The translations under genes were made by a program, and so were the position numbers. The notes below the pieces were generated by a model, which saw only the letters and a program-made list of their open reading frames with translations, made no database searches and had not been told where the DNA came from. A DNA stretch of 64,000 bases, taken from positions 1,077,001 through 1,141,000 of the forward strand of contig NZ_CP087597.1 in NCBI RefSeq assembly GCF_020990385.1. The letters run 5' to 3'. Source of the stretch: Paracoccus sp. MA. Lineage in GTDB: Bacteria; Pseudomonadota; Alphaproteobacteria; Rhodobacterales; Rhodobacteraceae. Shown piece after piece: positions 18,467 to 27,553 of this stretch; the stretch's first letter is position 1; each line of letters starts with the position of its first letter.

Positions 18467-18975
18467 TCCATCCCCTCCGCGATGTCGCGCAGGCGCAGGG
18501 CCTGTTCGGCCGTCAGGCGCAGCACGCAATCCTGCGCCGCCGGACCGCCCAACGTCCCGCCCTGATAGCGCAGGCTCTCATAGCGGCACGAGGAATCGCG
18601 GAAGGCGATCCAGTGGCGCTGCGCCTGCTGCAGGGCCGGGGCAGCGGGCTCGGCGGCCGAGCCGAGTTCGGCCAGATCCGCATCCGCCGCCTTGGCGGCT
18701 TTCAGCGCCCGCTCGTAATAGCCGTTCAGCAGCTTGTCCCAATCCTTCGCCTCATGGCCAAGGCATTCCACCATGCCCACGGTGGTCTCGCCGCCCGGCG
18801 TCGCCATGCATTGCGTCGAGGCCTCGCCAATGCAGCTTCGCAGCCCCGGCGCGGCGCTGGCATCGGCTTCCGCATCCGCGATGCATTTCGCGAAACCATC
18901 GGTATCGTATCGCGGGCCATCCTGGGCCAGCACCGGGCCGGCGGCCAGCAGAAGGAAAAGGACAAGCAGGCGCAT
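18463..18975 (-). CDS. DUF1311/LprI-like protein, second copy
   Basis: A 170-residue secreted paralogue of the next gene. It has a short signal peptide ([17 protein letters not shown]), then cysteines in CIADAEAD, SCIGEASTQC and ECLGHEAKDWDKLL, and the family tail AQRHWIAFRDSSCRYE. The ATG at 18975 shares one base with the liuA stop (TGATG) and its stop overlaps the next ATG, so it is coupled to both. A periplasmic lysozyme-inhibitor role is possible but unproved. Confidence 0.8.
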   Translation of the reverse strand: MRLLVLFLLLAAGPVLAQDGPRYDTDGFAKCIADAEADASAAPGLRSCIGEASTQCMATPGGETTVGMVECLGHEAKDWDKLLNGYYERALKAAKAADADLAELGSAAEPAAPALQQAQRHWIAFRDSSCRYESLRYQGGTLGGPAAQDCVLRLTAEQALRLRDIAEGME

Positions 18976-20135
18976 CAGGCGATCTCCATCAGTTGACGCC
19001 CGATCAACATGCGGCGGATTTCCGAAGTTCCGGCGCCGATCTCCATCAGCTTGGCGTCGCGGAACAGCCGGCTGACCACAGAATCGTTGAGGAAGCCGGC
19101 ACCGCCCAGCGCCTGCACGGCCTGATGCGCCTGCACCATGGCCTGTTCGCTGGCGTAAAGCACCGCGCCCGCCGCATCCTGTCGCGTGACCTTGCCGGCG
19201 TCGCAGGCTTTCGCCACCTCGTAGACATAGGCCCGCGCCGTGTTCAGCGCGACATACATGTCGGCGATCTTGCCCTGCATCAGCTGGAACGAACCGATCG
19301 GCTGGCCGAACTGCTTGCGTTCCTTGACATAGGGCATCACCTCGTCGAGGCAGGCGGCCATGATGCCGGTGCCGATGCCCGACAGCACCAGCCGCTCGTA
19401 ATCGAGGCCGGACATCAGCACCCGCACGCCCTTGCCCTCCTCTCCCAGCACGTTCTCGAAGGGCACCTCGCAATCCTGAAAGATCAGCTCGCCGGTGTTC
19501 GAGCCGCGCATGCCGAGCTTGTCGAAATGCGGGCTGGTCGAGAAGCCCTTCATGCCGCGCTCAACGATGAAGGCGGTGATGCCCTTGCTGCCGGCCTCGG
19601 GGTCTGTCTTGGCATAGACCACCAGCGTATGGGCGTCGGGCGCGTTGGTGATCCAGTATTTGCTGCCGTTCAGCACATAGCGGTCGTTCTTCTTTTCGGC
19701 CCGCAGCTTCATGCCGACCACGTCGCTGCCCGCGCCTTCCTCGGACATGGCCAGCGCGCCGACCGCCTTGCCGCTGCACAGGTCCGGCAGGTATTTCGCC
19801 CGCTGCTCGTCAGTGCCGTTCAGCTTGATCTGGTTCACGCACAGGTTGGAATGCGCGCCATAGGACAGGCTGACCGAGGCCGAGGCGCGGGCGATCTCTT
19901 CGGTGGCGATCACATGCGCCAGATAGCCCATGCCGCTGCCGCCGAATTCCTCGGGCACGGTGATGCCCAGAAGGCCCAGATCGCCCATCTCGCGCCACAG
20001 CTCGTTCGGAAAGGCGTTGCTGCGATCCACCTCGGCCGCGATGGGCTTCACCCGCTCCTGCGCCCAGCGATGGACGGTGTCGCGCAGGGCGTTCACGTCC
20101 TCGCCCAGGTCGAACTGCATTCCCGCGGTGAACAT
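18975..20135 (-). CDS. liuA: isovaleryl-CoA dehydrogenase
   Basis: A 386-residue acyl-CoA dehydrogenase with FAD. Signatures seen are [77 protein letters not shown] and [11 protein letters not shown]. The sequence pattern fits the isovaleryl-CoA branch, where the catalytic glutamate sits in the middle of the chain. It oxidises isovaleryl-CoA to 3-methylcrotonyl-CoA, passing electrons to ETF. It is the first gene of the cluster, with a palindromic operator candidate 21 bases upstream. Confidence 0.93.
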   Translation of the reverse strand: MFTAGMQFDLGEDVNALRDTVHRWAQERVKPIAAEVDRSNAFPNELWREMGDLGLLGITVPEEFGGSGMGYLAHVIATEEIARASASVSLSYGAHSNLCVNQIKLNGTDEQRAKYLPDLCSGKAVGALAMSEEGAGSDVVGMKLRAEKKNDRYVLNGSKYWITNAPDAHTLVVYAKTDPEAGSKGITAFIVERGMKGFSTSPHFDKLGMRGSNTGELIFQDCEVPFENVLGEEGKGVRVLMSGLDYERLVLSGIGTGIMAACLDEVMPYVKERKQFGQPIGSFQLMQGKIADMYVALNTARAYVYEVAKACDAGKVTRQDAAGAVLYASEQAMVQAHQAVQALGGAGFLNDSVVSRLFRDAKLMEIGAGTSEIRRMLIGRQLMEIA

Positions 20136-20155
20136 CGGCCATCTCCTCCATTTAT

Positions 20156-20169
20156 TGAACGAGTGTTCA
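20156..20169. promoter_or_regulatory. palindromic operator candidate before liuA
   Basis: TGAAC-GAGT-GTTCA is a perfect 5+4+5 inverted repeat lying 21 bases upstream of the liuA ATG. Its shape suits a TetR-family repressor of acyl-CoA metabolism. No regulator gene is adjacent, so the protein is unknown. Confidence 0.55.
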
Positions 20170-20311
20170 TTTAACTGGTTTATGCCGCCAAGCCGGGGCC
20201 TGCGTCAAGCCTGTTCTCGGCGGTTCAGGGCGATCCTGCGCCTGCGGGGGCCGCGTTGACAAGCCTGCGGCCGCGCGCCATTCCTGCCGCGCCTAGCCGC
20301 AAGGATGCCCG

Positions 20312-20878
20312 ATGAGCCCGCTTCCCGATGCCGCCGCGCGGCTGCTGATCCTGCGCCACGCCCCGCTGGCCCGGCCGGGGCTTGCGGGGCGCCGCGATGT
20401 CGAGGCGGATTGCAGCGACGGCGCGGCGCTCGACTGGGCGCGCGCGGCGCTGGATGGGGCCGGGACGCATTGGTCCAGCCCCGCCCTGCGCTGCCGCCAG
20501 ACCTGCGCGGCCCTGGGGCTGGCCCCGGAATGGCAACCCGCCTTGTGGGAGCAGGATTTCGGCGCCTGGGAAGAGCCCGGCGCGATCATCCCCGACCTCG
20601 GCCCGCTGCCGCCCGAGCAATTGGCACGTCAGCGCCCACCCGGCGGCGAAAGCTTCCTCGACATGGCGGCGCGGGTGCAGCCGCTCCTGGACCGGGCGCG
20701 CGGCACGGTGGCCATCGTCGCCCATGCCGGCACAGTGCGGGCGGCGCTGGCGCTGGCGGTCGGGCCGGCGGCGCTGTCCTTTTCCGTGGCGCCGCTGTCG
20801 CTGACCGTCCTGTCGCGCAGCCCCGCCGGCTGGGCGGTCGAGGCCGTCAACCGGGTCGCGCCCAAGGTCGCGCCATGA
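20312..20878 (+). CDS. cobC: histidine phosphatase, probable alpha-ribazole phosphatase
   Basis: A 188-residue protein of the histidine phosphatase superfamily. The phosphohistidine motif is LRHAPLA, with H16 and R15; the usual glycine after RH is alanine. The second catalytic histidine is in VAHAGT (H139), and SSPALRCRQT supplies the second arginine. It overlaps cobD by ATGA, which supports a cobalamin-assembly role as CobC. Other phosphoglycerate-mutase-like roles cannot be excluded from sequence alone. Confidence 0.8.
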   Translation: MSPLPDAAARLLILRHAPLARPGLAGRRDVEADCSDGAALDWARAALDGAGTHWSSPALRCRQTCAALGLAPEWQPALWEQDFGAWEEPGAIIPDLGPLPPEQLARQRPPGGESFLDMAARVQPLLDRARGTVAIVAHAGTVRAALALAVGPAALSFSVAPLSLTVLSRSPAGWAVEAVNRVAPKVAP

Positions 20879-21816
20879 TCCTGTCGCAGGACACGCTGAC
20901 CATTGCGCTGGTGGCGCTGCTGGTCGATGCGCTGATCGGCTGGCCCGAGGCGCTTTATCGCCGCGTCTCGCATCCGGTGGTCTGGATCGGGCGGCTGATC
21001 TCGGCGCTGGACGCCCGCTGGAACCGGGGCGGGCATCGCATCGCCCGCGGCGCGCTGGCGGTGGGGGTGACGGTCGGCGCGGCGCTGCTCCCGGCGCTGC
21101 TGCTGACCCGGGCGCTGGCGCCGCTGCCCTTGGGCCCCGTCCTGCTGGGCGTGCTGGCCTGGCCGCTGGTCGCCATCCGCTCGCTGCACGACCATGTCGC
21201 CGCGGTGGCGCGGCCCTTGGCCGGGGGGGATGTCCCGGCGGCGAAAGCGGCGGTGGCGATGATCGTCGGCCGCGACCTGGACGACCGGCCGGCGCCCATC
21301 GCCCGCGCCGCGCTGGAAAGCCTGGCCGAGAACACGTCCGACGGCGTGGTCGCGCCCCTGCTCTGGGCGGCGGTCGCGGGCCTGCCGGGAATCGCGGCCT
21401 ACAAGGCCATCAACACGCTCGATTCGATGATCGGCCACATGAACCCGCGCCATGCGCTGTTCGGGCGGGTGGCGGCACGGCTGGACGACCTGGTGAACCT
21501 GCCGGCCTCGCGGCTGACGGCGCTGCTGTTCCTGCTGGCCGCGCCGCCTGCCGGGGGACGCGCGGCAGGGGTGATCCGGCGCGACGCCCGCCGCCACCGC
21601 TCGCCCAATGCCGGCTGGCCCGAGGCCGCCATGGCCGGGGCGCTGGACGTGCGCCTGTCCGGCCCGCGCCGCTATCACGGCATCGAGACGCCCGAGCCCT
21701 GGCTGAACGGAAATGCCCGAGACCCGCAGGCGCGCGACCTCATGGCCGGGCTGCGGCTTTATCGCCGCGCCATGGCGCTGCTGGGCCTGGGCCTTGCGGC
21801 GCTGCTGCTGGCCTAG
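20875..21816 (+). CDS. cobD: adenosylcobinamide-phosphate synthase CobD/CbiB
   Basis: A 313-residue inner-membrane protein. Family signatures include DALIGWPEALYRRVSHPVVWIG near the start, ESLAENTSDGVVAPLLWAAV in the middle, KAINTLDSMIGH, and PNAGWPEAAMAGALDV near the end. It attaches the aminopropanol arm to adenosylcobyric acid. It is translationally coupled to the phosphatase gene and overlaps the hemC stop by four bases in a convergent arrangement. Confidence 0.94.
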   Translation: MILSQDTLTIALVALLVDALIGWPEALYRRVSHPVVWIGRLISALDARWNRGGHRIARGALAVGVTVGAALLPALLLTRALAPLPLGPVLLGVLAWPLVAIRSLHDHVAAVARPLAGGDVPAAKAAVAMIVGRDLDDRPAPIARAALESLAENTSDGVVAPLLWAAVAGLPGIAAYKAINTLDSMIGHMNPRHALFGRVAARLDDLVNLPASRLTALLFLLAAPPAGGRAAGVIRRDARRHRSPNAGWPEAAMAGALDVRLSGPRRYHGIETPEPWLNGNARDPQARDLMAGLRLYRRAMALLGLGLAALLLA

Positions 21817-22754
21817 GACCAGTCGAAGAAATCGGCCGGCGCCCGGCCGCGCAATTCCTCGGCCAGGTCGGTGCCCATGGCAGCGCCGTCCGAGGCCGGA
21901 CCGATACGCTCACCCGCGATCACCTCGCTGCCGTCGGGGCGCAGGATCTCGCCGCGCAGCCGAAGCCGGTCGCCCTGCAGTTCCGCCAGCCCGGCGATGG
22001 GCGTCTGGCAGGAACCGTCGAGCCGGGCGAGGAAGGCGCGCTCGGCCGTCACCCGCAGCGCGCTGTCCCGGTCCGAGATTGCCGCCAACAGCGCCGCGAT
22101 GCGCGCGTCATCGGCGCGCCGCTCGACCCCGATGCAGCCCTGCGCCACGGCGGGCAGCATCTCGTCCGGATCGACCGCGCCGCGCGCGACATGCAGCATG
22201 CCCAGCCGCGTCAGCCCGGCCATGGCCAGAAAGGTCGCTACCGCGACTCCATCTTCCAGCTTTTTCAATCGTGTCTGGACGTTTCCCCGAAACTCGACGA
22301 GCTTCAGATCCGGCCGCCGCGCCGCCAGCTGCGCCCGCCGCCGCAGGCTTGAGGAACCGACGACAGCGCCTTGCGGCAGCTGGGAAATCGCCGCGAATTG
22401 CGCGCTGACGAAGGCGTCGCGCACATCCTCGCGCGGCAGATAGCAATCGATCAGCAGGCCCTCGGGCTGGATCGTCGGCATGTCCTTCATCGAATGCACG
22501 GCGATGTCGATGTCCTGCGCCAGCAGCGCATCCTCGATCTCGCGGGTGAACAGGCCCTTGCCGCCGATCTCTTTCAGCGGCCGGTCCAGCACCCGGTCGC
22601 CGGTGGTCTTGATCACCACGATCTGGAAGGCATCGGCCGCAAGGCCATGCGCGGCCATCAGCCGGTCGCGGGTCTCGTGCGCTTGGGCCAGCGCCAGGGC
22701 CGAGCCACGGGTGCCGATGCGGATGGGGTTCTGGGGGTCGGGCATCTGGGTCAT
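21813..22754 (-). CDS. hemC: porphobilinogen deaminase (hydroxymethylbilane synthase)
   Basis: A 313-residue enzyme that polymerises four porphobilinogens in haem biosynthesis. RIGTRGSALALAQ, KTTGDRVLDRPL, GKGLFTREIEDALL, VHSMKDMPT and GSSSLRRRAQL are intact. The dipyrromethane-binding cysteine is C249 in LDGSCQTPIAG. I start at the ATG at 22754 because longer extensions run toward hemE and add non-conserved residues. It is divergent from hemE across 76 bases. Confidence 0.95.
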   Translation of the reverse strand: MTQMPDPQNPIRIGTRGSALALAQAHETRDRLMAAHGLAADAFQIVVIKTTGDRVLDRPLKEIGGKGLFTREIEDALLAQDIDIAVHSMKDMPTIQPEGLLIDCYLPREDVRDAFVSAQFAAISQLPQGAVVGSSSLRRRAQLAARRPDLKLVEFRGNVQTRLKKLEDGVAVATFLAMAGLTRLGMLHVARGAVDPDEMLPAVAQGCIGVERRADDARIAALLAAISDRDSALRVTAERAFLARLDGSCQTPIAGLAELQGDRLRLRGEILRPDGSEVIAGERIGPASDGAAMGTDLAEELRGRAPADFFDWS

Positions 22755-22830
22755 GGCAAAGGGCTTAGCGCCCCCCCTCGGCCTTGACAACGGGGCCGTG
22801 CGCGCCATGAAGGGCCGCAAGAGGTGAACC

Positions 22831-23859
22831 ATGTCCGAAAAAACCATCCTGCGCGCGCTGAAGGGCGAGCGTTTGCCCGTTCCGCCCGTCTGGATGATGC
22901 GCCAGGCCGGCCGCTACCTGCCGGAATACCGCGCCACCCGCGCCCAGGCCGGCGACTTTTTGTCGCTGTGCTACACGCCGGACCTGGCGGCCGAGGTGAC
23001 GCTGCAGCCGATCCGCCGCTACGGCTTCGACGCGGCGATTCTCTTCGCCGACATCCTGCTGCTGCCGCAGGCGCTGGGGCTCGACCTGTGGTTCGTCACC
23101 GGCGAGGGGCCGCGGCTTTCCACCGTCACCAGCGCCGCCGGGGTCGCGGCGCTGAAACCCGCCGAGGCGATCCACGAGACGCTGGCGCCGGTCTATGAAA
23201 CCGTCCGCATCCTGGCGCGCGAGCTGCCGCGGGAAACCACGCTGATCGGCTTTGCCGGCGCGCCCTGGACCGTCGCCACATACATGGTGGCCGGCCGCGG
23301 CACCCCCGACCAGGCCCCGGCCCACGGCTTCAAGGCCGAGGACCGCGCCGCCTTCGCCGCGCTGATCGACCGGATCACCGAAGCGACAATCGACTATCTC
23401 TCGGCCCAGATCGAGGCGGGGGCCGAGGTGGTGAAGCTGTTCGACAGTTGGGCCGGCTCGCTCAAGGGGCGGGACTTCGACGATTTCGCCGTCGAGCCCG
23501 CGCGCCGGATCATCGCCGCGCTGAAGGCCCGCCACCCCGGCATCCCGGTGATCGCCTTCCCGCGCGAGGCCGGGCCGCGCTATGCCGGCTTCGCCCGCGC
23601 CACCGGCGCCGATTGCGTGGCGCTGGACAATTCGGTCAGCGCCGACTGGGCGGCGGCCGAGGTGCAGAAGGACGGCTGCGTGCAGGGCAATCTGGACCCG
23701 CGCCTGCTGGTCAGCGGCGGCGAGGAACTCGTCTCCGAAACGCGCCGGATCGTGCGGGCCTTCTCGCAGGGCCCGCATATCTTCAACCTCGGCCATGGCA
23801 TCACCCCCGAGGCCGATCCCGAAAACGTCACGCGGATGCTGGAGGCGATCCGGGGCTGA
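22831..23859 (+). CDS. hemE: uroporphyrinogen decarboxylase
   Basis: A 342-residue cytoplasmic enzyme that converts uroporphyrinogen III to coproporphyrinogen III. The N-terminal signature [44 protein letters not shown] and [16 protein letters not shown] are all present. It faces hemC divergently, so the short intergenic region must hold both promoters; a TTGACA at 22784-22789 is a possible -35 for hemE, but its -10 is weak. Confidence 0.96.
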   Translation: MSEKTILRALKGERLPVPPVWMMRQAGRYLPEYRATRAQAGDFLSLCYTPDLAAEVTLQPIRRYGFDAAILFADILLLPQALGLDLWFVTGEGPRLSTVTSAAGVAALKPAEAIHETLAPVYETVRILARELPRETTLIGFAGAPWTVATYMVAGRGTPDQAPAHGFKAEDRAAFAALIDRITEATIDYLSAQIEAGAEVVKLFDSWAGSLKGRDFDDFAVEPARRIIAALKARHPGIPVIAFPREAGPRYAGFARATGADCVALDNSVSADWAAAEVQKDGCVQGNLDPRLLVSGGEELVSETRRIVRAFSQGPHIFNLGHGITPEADPENVTRMLEAIRG

Positions 23860-23875
23860 TGGGCGGGGTCGGGGC

Positions 23876-24754
23876 TTGAGCTGGATCCTCGCCACGCTGA
23901 TCGCCGCCGCGGCCCAGACCGGGCGCAATGCGGCGCAGCGGCGGCTGACCGCCGAGTTGGGCACCATGGGCGCGACCGCCGTGCGCTTCCTCTTCGGCCT
24001 GCCCTTCGCGGTGCTGGTGCTGGCGGGGATGGCGGCGCTGGTGCCGGTGCCCCTGCCCGACGCCACGGTGCTGGGCTGGGCGGCGCTGGGGGCGGCATCG
24101 CAGATCGCGGCCACCGCGCTGATGCTGCTGACGATGGAAAGCCGCGGCTTCGGCGTCACCACGGCGCTGATCAAGACCGAACCGGTGACGCTGGCGCTGA
24201 TCGGCACCCTGATCCTGGCCGAGCCGCTGGGCCCGACGCGCATGGCGGCGATCGCCGCGGCGACGCTGGGCGTGGTGCTGATGTCGGGCGCGGACTGGCG
24301 GCGCGGCGGCTGGCGCGCGGCGGGTCTGGGCATCGCGGCCGGGGCGCTGTTCGGCCTCTCGGCCATCGGCTTTCGCGGCGCGATCCTCGCCCTGCCCTTC
24401 GGCGCGGAACCGGTTCGCGCGGCGACCGTGCTGGTCCTCAGCCTGGCCCTGCAAAGCGCGATCATGCTGGCCTGGCTGGGCGCGCTGGACCGCCCGGCGC
24501 TGGCCGGCATAGCCCGGCACTGGCGCGGCTCGCTGGGCGCCGGCGCGCTCGGGGCGCTGGCCTCGCTGTTCTGGTTCCTGGGCTTCGCGCTGACCGCAGC
24601 GGCCAATGTCCGCACCCTGGCGCTGGTCGAGGTGGTGATGGCGCAGCTCGTCTCGGGCCGGGTGTTCCGCGAGGGCATCCGCCCGCGGCAACTGGCCGGC
24701 ATGGCCCTGATCGTGCTGGGCGTCGCCGCGCTGATCGCGGTCAGTGCCCGGTGA
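23876..24754 (+). CDS. DMT/EamA family membrane transporter
   Basis: A 292-residue protein of ten predicted membrane helices in two EamA-like halves, each with the family's Pro/Gly-rich helix pattern (LIGTLILAEPLGPTRMAAI in the first). No ATG exists near the start of the homologous region, so the TTG at 23876 is used, 17 bases after hemE. The substrate is unknown. It follows hemE closely and may share its transcript. Its end overlaps the convergent LysE gene by 14 bases. Confidence 0.8.
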   Translation: MSWILATLIAAAAQTGRNAAQRRLTAELGTMGATAVRFLFGLPFAVLVLAGMAALVPVPLPDATVLGWAALGAASQIAATALMLLTMESRGFGVTTALIKTEPVTLALIGTLILAEPLGPTRMAAIAAATLGVVLMSGADWRRGGWRAAGLGIAAGALFGLSAIGFRGAILALPFGAEPVRAATVLVLSLALQSAIMLAWLGALDRPALAGIARHWRGSLGAGALGALASLFWFLGFALTAAANVRTLALVEVVMAQLVSGRVFREGIRPRQLAGMALIVLGVAALIAVSAR

Positions 24755-25331
24755 CGACCGGCAGCATCGAGCCGACCAGCAACAGCGCCATGACCCGGTT
24801 GAACAGCCGCAGCCGCGCCGGCTGGGACAGGACGCCGCGCAGCCCCTGCCCCATCGCCGTCCAAAGCGCGACCGAGGGCAGGTTCACCAGGGTAAAGACC
24901 AGCGCCACCACCAGCGTGCCGCCCACCCCGGCCGAATAGGCCGAAAGCGCCCCCAGCGCCATCATCCAGGCCTTGGGATTCACCCATTGAAAGGCACAGG
25001 CGGCCAGAAAGCCCATGGGCCGCGCCGCCACACCCTCGGTCCCGGGGGCCGAGGCATGGGCGATCTTCCAGGCCAGCCACAGAACATAGGCCATGCTGAC
25101 CCACTTCAGCGCCTCGGCCAGACGCGGCGCGCCGGCGACCAGCCGGTCGACGCCCAGCCCCAAGAGCGCCACCATGGCGCCGAAACCCAGCGCCACGCCC
25201 AGCAGATGCGGAACGCTGCGGCGAATGCCGAAATTCGCCCCGGACGCCATCAGCATCAGGTTGTTGGGCCCGGGCGTGACCGAGGTGACGAAGGCGAAGG
25301 CGACAAGCGCCAAAAGGATCTGGTGCGACAT
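24741..25331 (-). CDS. LysE/RhtB family amino-acid exporter
   Basis: A 196-residue inner-membrane protein with about six helices. The N-terminal segment SVTPGPNNLMLMASGANFG, QWVNPKAWMMALGAL in the middle and the length match the LysE/RhtB exporters. It should pump out an amino acid or homoserine-lactone-like compound. The divergent Lrp-type regulator is the usual partner. On the mRNA the start codon lies at the edge of a hairpin (25330-25358). Confidence 0.9.
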   Translation of the reverse strand: MSHQILLALVAFAFVTSVTPGPNNLMLMASGANFGIRRSVPHLLGVALGFGAMVALLGLGVDRLVAGAPRLAEALKWVSMAYVLWLAWKIAHASAPGTEGVAARPMGFLAACAFQWVNPKAWMMALGALSAYSAGVGGTLVVALVFTLVNLPSVALWTAMGQGLRGVLSQPARLRLFNRVMALLLVGSMLPVVTGH

Positions 25332-25358
25332 TGCGGATTTCCCTGAAGATCCCGCAAT
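25330..25358 (-). promoter_or_regulatory. inverted repeat over the lysE start codon
   Basis: On the minus-strand transcript ATTGCGGGAT and ATCCGCAAT flank a loop that contains the AGGG ribosome-binding site. The downstream arm includes the first two bases of the ATG. It may be a DNA operator for the divergent Lrp-type regulator, or an RNA hairpin limiting translation; the sequence alone does not say which. Confidence 0.45.
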
Positions 25359-25401
25359 GATATTGTCATGTTCATGCAATTTCTGGCCTGATTTGCGAGC
25401 G

Positions 25402-25875
25402 ATGGCAGAAAAGGGACAATCAGACTTCGATATAGACCCGGTATCCGCGCGGATCTTGCGCATCCTTGCCCGGAACGGCCGCATGCCGAATCAGCAGCTT
25501 GCCGCCGAGGTCGGGCTGTCGCCCTCGGCCTGCCTGCGCCGGGTGCAGGATCTGGAACGGCGCGGCGCCATCCAGGGCTATCGCGCCATCATCGCCCCCG
25601 CCGCCCGCGCGGCAGGCTTCACCGCCTATGTCACCGTGGGCCTCGCCCGCCATTCCAACGAGGCGCAGCAGGCCTTCGAGCGCGCCTGCCTTGCCGCGCC
25701 GCAGGTGCGGGAATGCCACAACATTACCGGCTCGGTCGAATACCTGCTGCGGGTCGAGGTGCGCGACCTGGACGCCTATCGCCGCTTCCACACCGAGGTG
25801 CTGGGCGCCTTCCCGCAGATCGCCACCATCACCACCCATGTCGTCATGGGCTCGCCCAAGGACGAGCGGGCCTGA
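25402..25875 (+). CDS. Lrp/AsnC family transcriptional regulator
   Basis: A 157-residue regulator with an N-terminal winged helix-turn-helix (ARILRILARNGRMPNQQLAAEVGLSPSACLRRV split over residues about 15-48) and a C-terminal RAM ligand domain (ITGSVEYLLRVEVRDLDAY). It forms dimers or octamers that respond to an amino acid. The divergent LysE-type exporter 70 bases away is the probable target, giving an amino-acid-sensing export unit. Confidence 0.92.
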   Translation: MAEKGQSDFDIDPVSARILRILARNGRMPNQQLAAEVGLSPSACLRRVQDLERRGAIQGYRAIIAPAARAAGFTAYVTVGLARHSNEAQQAFERACLAAPQVRECHNITGSVEYLLRVEVRDLDAYRRFHTEVLGAFPQIATITTHVVMGSPKDERA

Positions 25876-25890
25876 ACGCGTCAGCCTTGC

Positions 25891-25914
25891 ATGGGTATTT
25901 GGGAAACAGAGAAG
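25891..25914 (+). repeat. dispersed repeat core, copy 7
   Basis: ATGGGTATTTGGGAAACAGA begins 16 bases after the Lrp gene's stop. No GC-rich hairpin precedes it. It is paired with an inverted copy 20 bases further on, so together they could form a terminator-like stem. Confidence 0.75.
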
Positions 25915-25933
25915 ACCGGGCCGGGATGGCTCC

Positions 25934-25958
25934 TTCTTCGTTCTTCAAATACCCAAAT
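25934..25958 (-). repeat. dispersed repeat core, copy 8 (inverted)
   Basis: Minus-strand reading gives GATTTGGGTATTTGAAGAAC, the inverted partner of copy 7. The two share GGGTATTTG and face each other upstream of the helicase gene. Confidence 0.7.
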
Positions 25959-26017
25959 CGCGGCGGGGCCGCCGGAACGGCCTTTCCGCCCCTCGCGCCG
26001 CGGGATAACAAGGGCGC

Positions 26018-27553
26018 ATGACCCTGCCCGCCCTTTCCCCCGATCAGGCCGAAGCCTGGGACGCGCTTGCCGCCGTGCTGGAAGAATCCGGCATCGACCT
26101 GGTCTCGGAGGAAATCGCGCCGCCGAAGCCCGGCAAGGGCCGGGTCATGGCGGTGATCGGCAAGGCCGGCTCGGGCAAGACCCTCTTGCTGGCGGAACTG
26201 ACCAGGGCGCTGAAGACGGCCGGGGTCGATATCGTCTCGGGCGATTACGAGGGCAAGAAGCGCAAGGACCGTCGCACCGTCGCCATCCTCGCCCCGACCA
26301 ACAAGGCAGCCTTCGTGCTGCGCATGCGCGGCGTGCCGGCGACGACGATCCACCGCATCCTCTATACCCCGGTCTATGATCCGGAATACGAGCGCATCGC
26401 CGACTGGCTGACCGGCGCCGGCGAGCGGCCTTCCGTCGAGGGGCTGATGGAAGGGCTGACCGAGGCGGCGCTGGACCGGGCCAAGGCCTTCTACGACCAG
26501 CATGCCTCGATCCCCGGGGCGCTGGCCGCGGCGGGGTTGCGCGGTTCGGATTTCATCCGCGGCTGGAAGCGGCGCGAGGACGGGCTGGACATCGGACTGG
26601 TCGACGAGGCCTCGATGCTGGACGAGCGCCAGTTCGAGGACCTGCGCGAGATCTTCCCGGTCCTGATCCTGTTCGGCGACCCCGCGCAGCTGGCCCCGGT
26701 CGGGCAATCGGGCGAGATGGTCTTCGACCGGCTGGCCGGCCCGCAGCGGCTGATGCTGAGCCGCATCCACAGGCAGGAAGGCGACAGCCCGATCCTGGAC
26801 CTTGCCCATGCGCTGGCCGATCCGGCGCTGGAATTCGACGCCTTCGAGCGCATGATCCGCCAGGCCGCCGCCCGCGACCCGCGGGTGATCTGGGCCGAGC
26901 GGGTCGAGAGCGACCTGATGGCGCAAAGCCCGGTGCTGGTCTGGCGCAACGTCACCCGCATCAAGCTGATCCAGGCCTTTCGTTCCGCCTATGGCGCGCC
27001 GGGCGATGCGCTGCTGCCGGGCGAGCCCCTGATCTGCGACGGGCTGGAACTGCCGCTGAAGCACCGCAAGAAGCGCATCGACCTGGAGGCGCGCGGGCTG
27101 ATCAAGGGCGCGCAAGTGGTCTATCTGGGGCCGGGGCGCAGGCCCGGCTTCTCGCGGCTGCATGTCGTCGGCGCCGAGGAGCCGCGGCTGTCCGCCGCCA
27201 GCATCGTCAAGATCGAGATGCCGGATGTCGAGGAGCCCTTCATCCCCTTCGCCGCGCGCATGGGCGCCACCTTCCTGCATGGCGCGGCGGTGACCATCCA
27301 CAAGGCGCAGGGCAGCCAGTGGCCCGACGTGCAGGTCTTTGCCCCCGACATCGCCGCAGCCGCCTGGTCGGGCCGCAGCGAGGCCGGGGTGGCGCTGTGG
27401 AAGCGGCTGGCCTATGTCGCCATCACCCGCGCGCAGGAGCGGCTGCACTGGGTGGTGAAGTCGCGCCTTGCCCGGCCCTCGGCCCCCTTGGACATTGCGC
27501 ATCTGGAAGCCCCGGCGGGGGTCCTGGAACTGGCCGCCGAAACCGAGGCCTAG
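26018..27553 (+). CDS. ATP-dependent RecD-like DNA helicase/exodeoxyribonuclease
   Basis: A 511-residue SF1-type helicase. Walker A is GKAGSGKT (about residues 47-54), motif II is VDEASMLD (about 193-200), QLAPVGQSGE is motif III, and the C-terminal UvrD-like lobe contains TIHKAQGSQWPDVQV and YVAITRAQERLHWVV. This fits a RecD2/TraA-type 5'-3' helicase. No RecB or RecC partner is adjacent, so it probably acts alone in repair; the exact role is unknown. Confidence 0.85.
   Translation: MTLPALSPDQAEAWDALAAVLEESGIDLVSEEIAPPKPGKGRVMAVIGKAGSGKTLLLAELTRALKTAGVDIVSGDYEGKKRKDRRTVAILAPTNKAAFVLRMRGVPATTIHRILYTPVYDPEYERIADWLTGAGERPSVEGLMEGLTEAALDRAKAFYDQHASIPGALAAAGLRGSDFIRGWKRREDGLDIGLVDEASMLDERQFEDLREIFPVLILFGDPAQLAPVGQSGEMVFDRLAGPQRLMLSRIHRQEGDSPILDLAHALADPALEFDAFERMIRQAAARDPRVIWAERVESDLMAQSPVLVWRNVTRIKLIQAFRSAYGAPGDALLPGEPLICDGLELPLKHRKKRIDLEARGLIKGAQVVYLGPGRRPGFSRLHVVGAEEPRLSAASIVKIEMPDVEEPFIPFAARMGATFLHGAAVTIHKAQGSQWPDVQVFAPDIAAAAWSGRSEAGVALWKRLAYVAITRAQERLHWVVKSRLARPSAPLDIAHLEAPAGVLELAAETEA

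Noticed and set aside
22784..22812. hemE promoter TTGACA-N17-ATGAAG
   Set aside because: The -35 is perfect but the -10 is weak, so I mention it only in the hemE entry.
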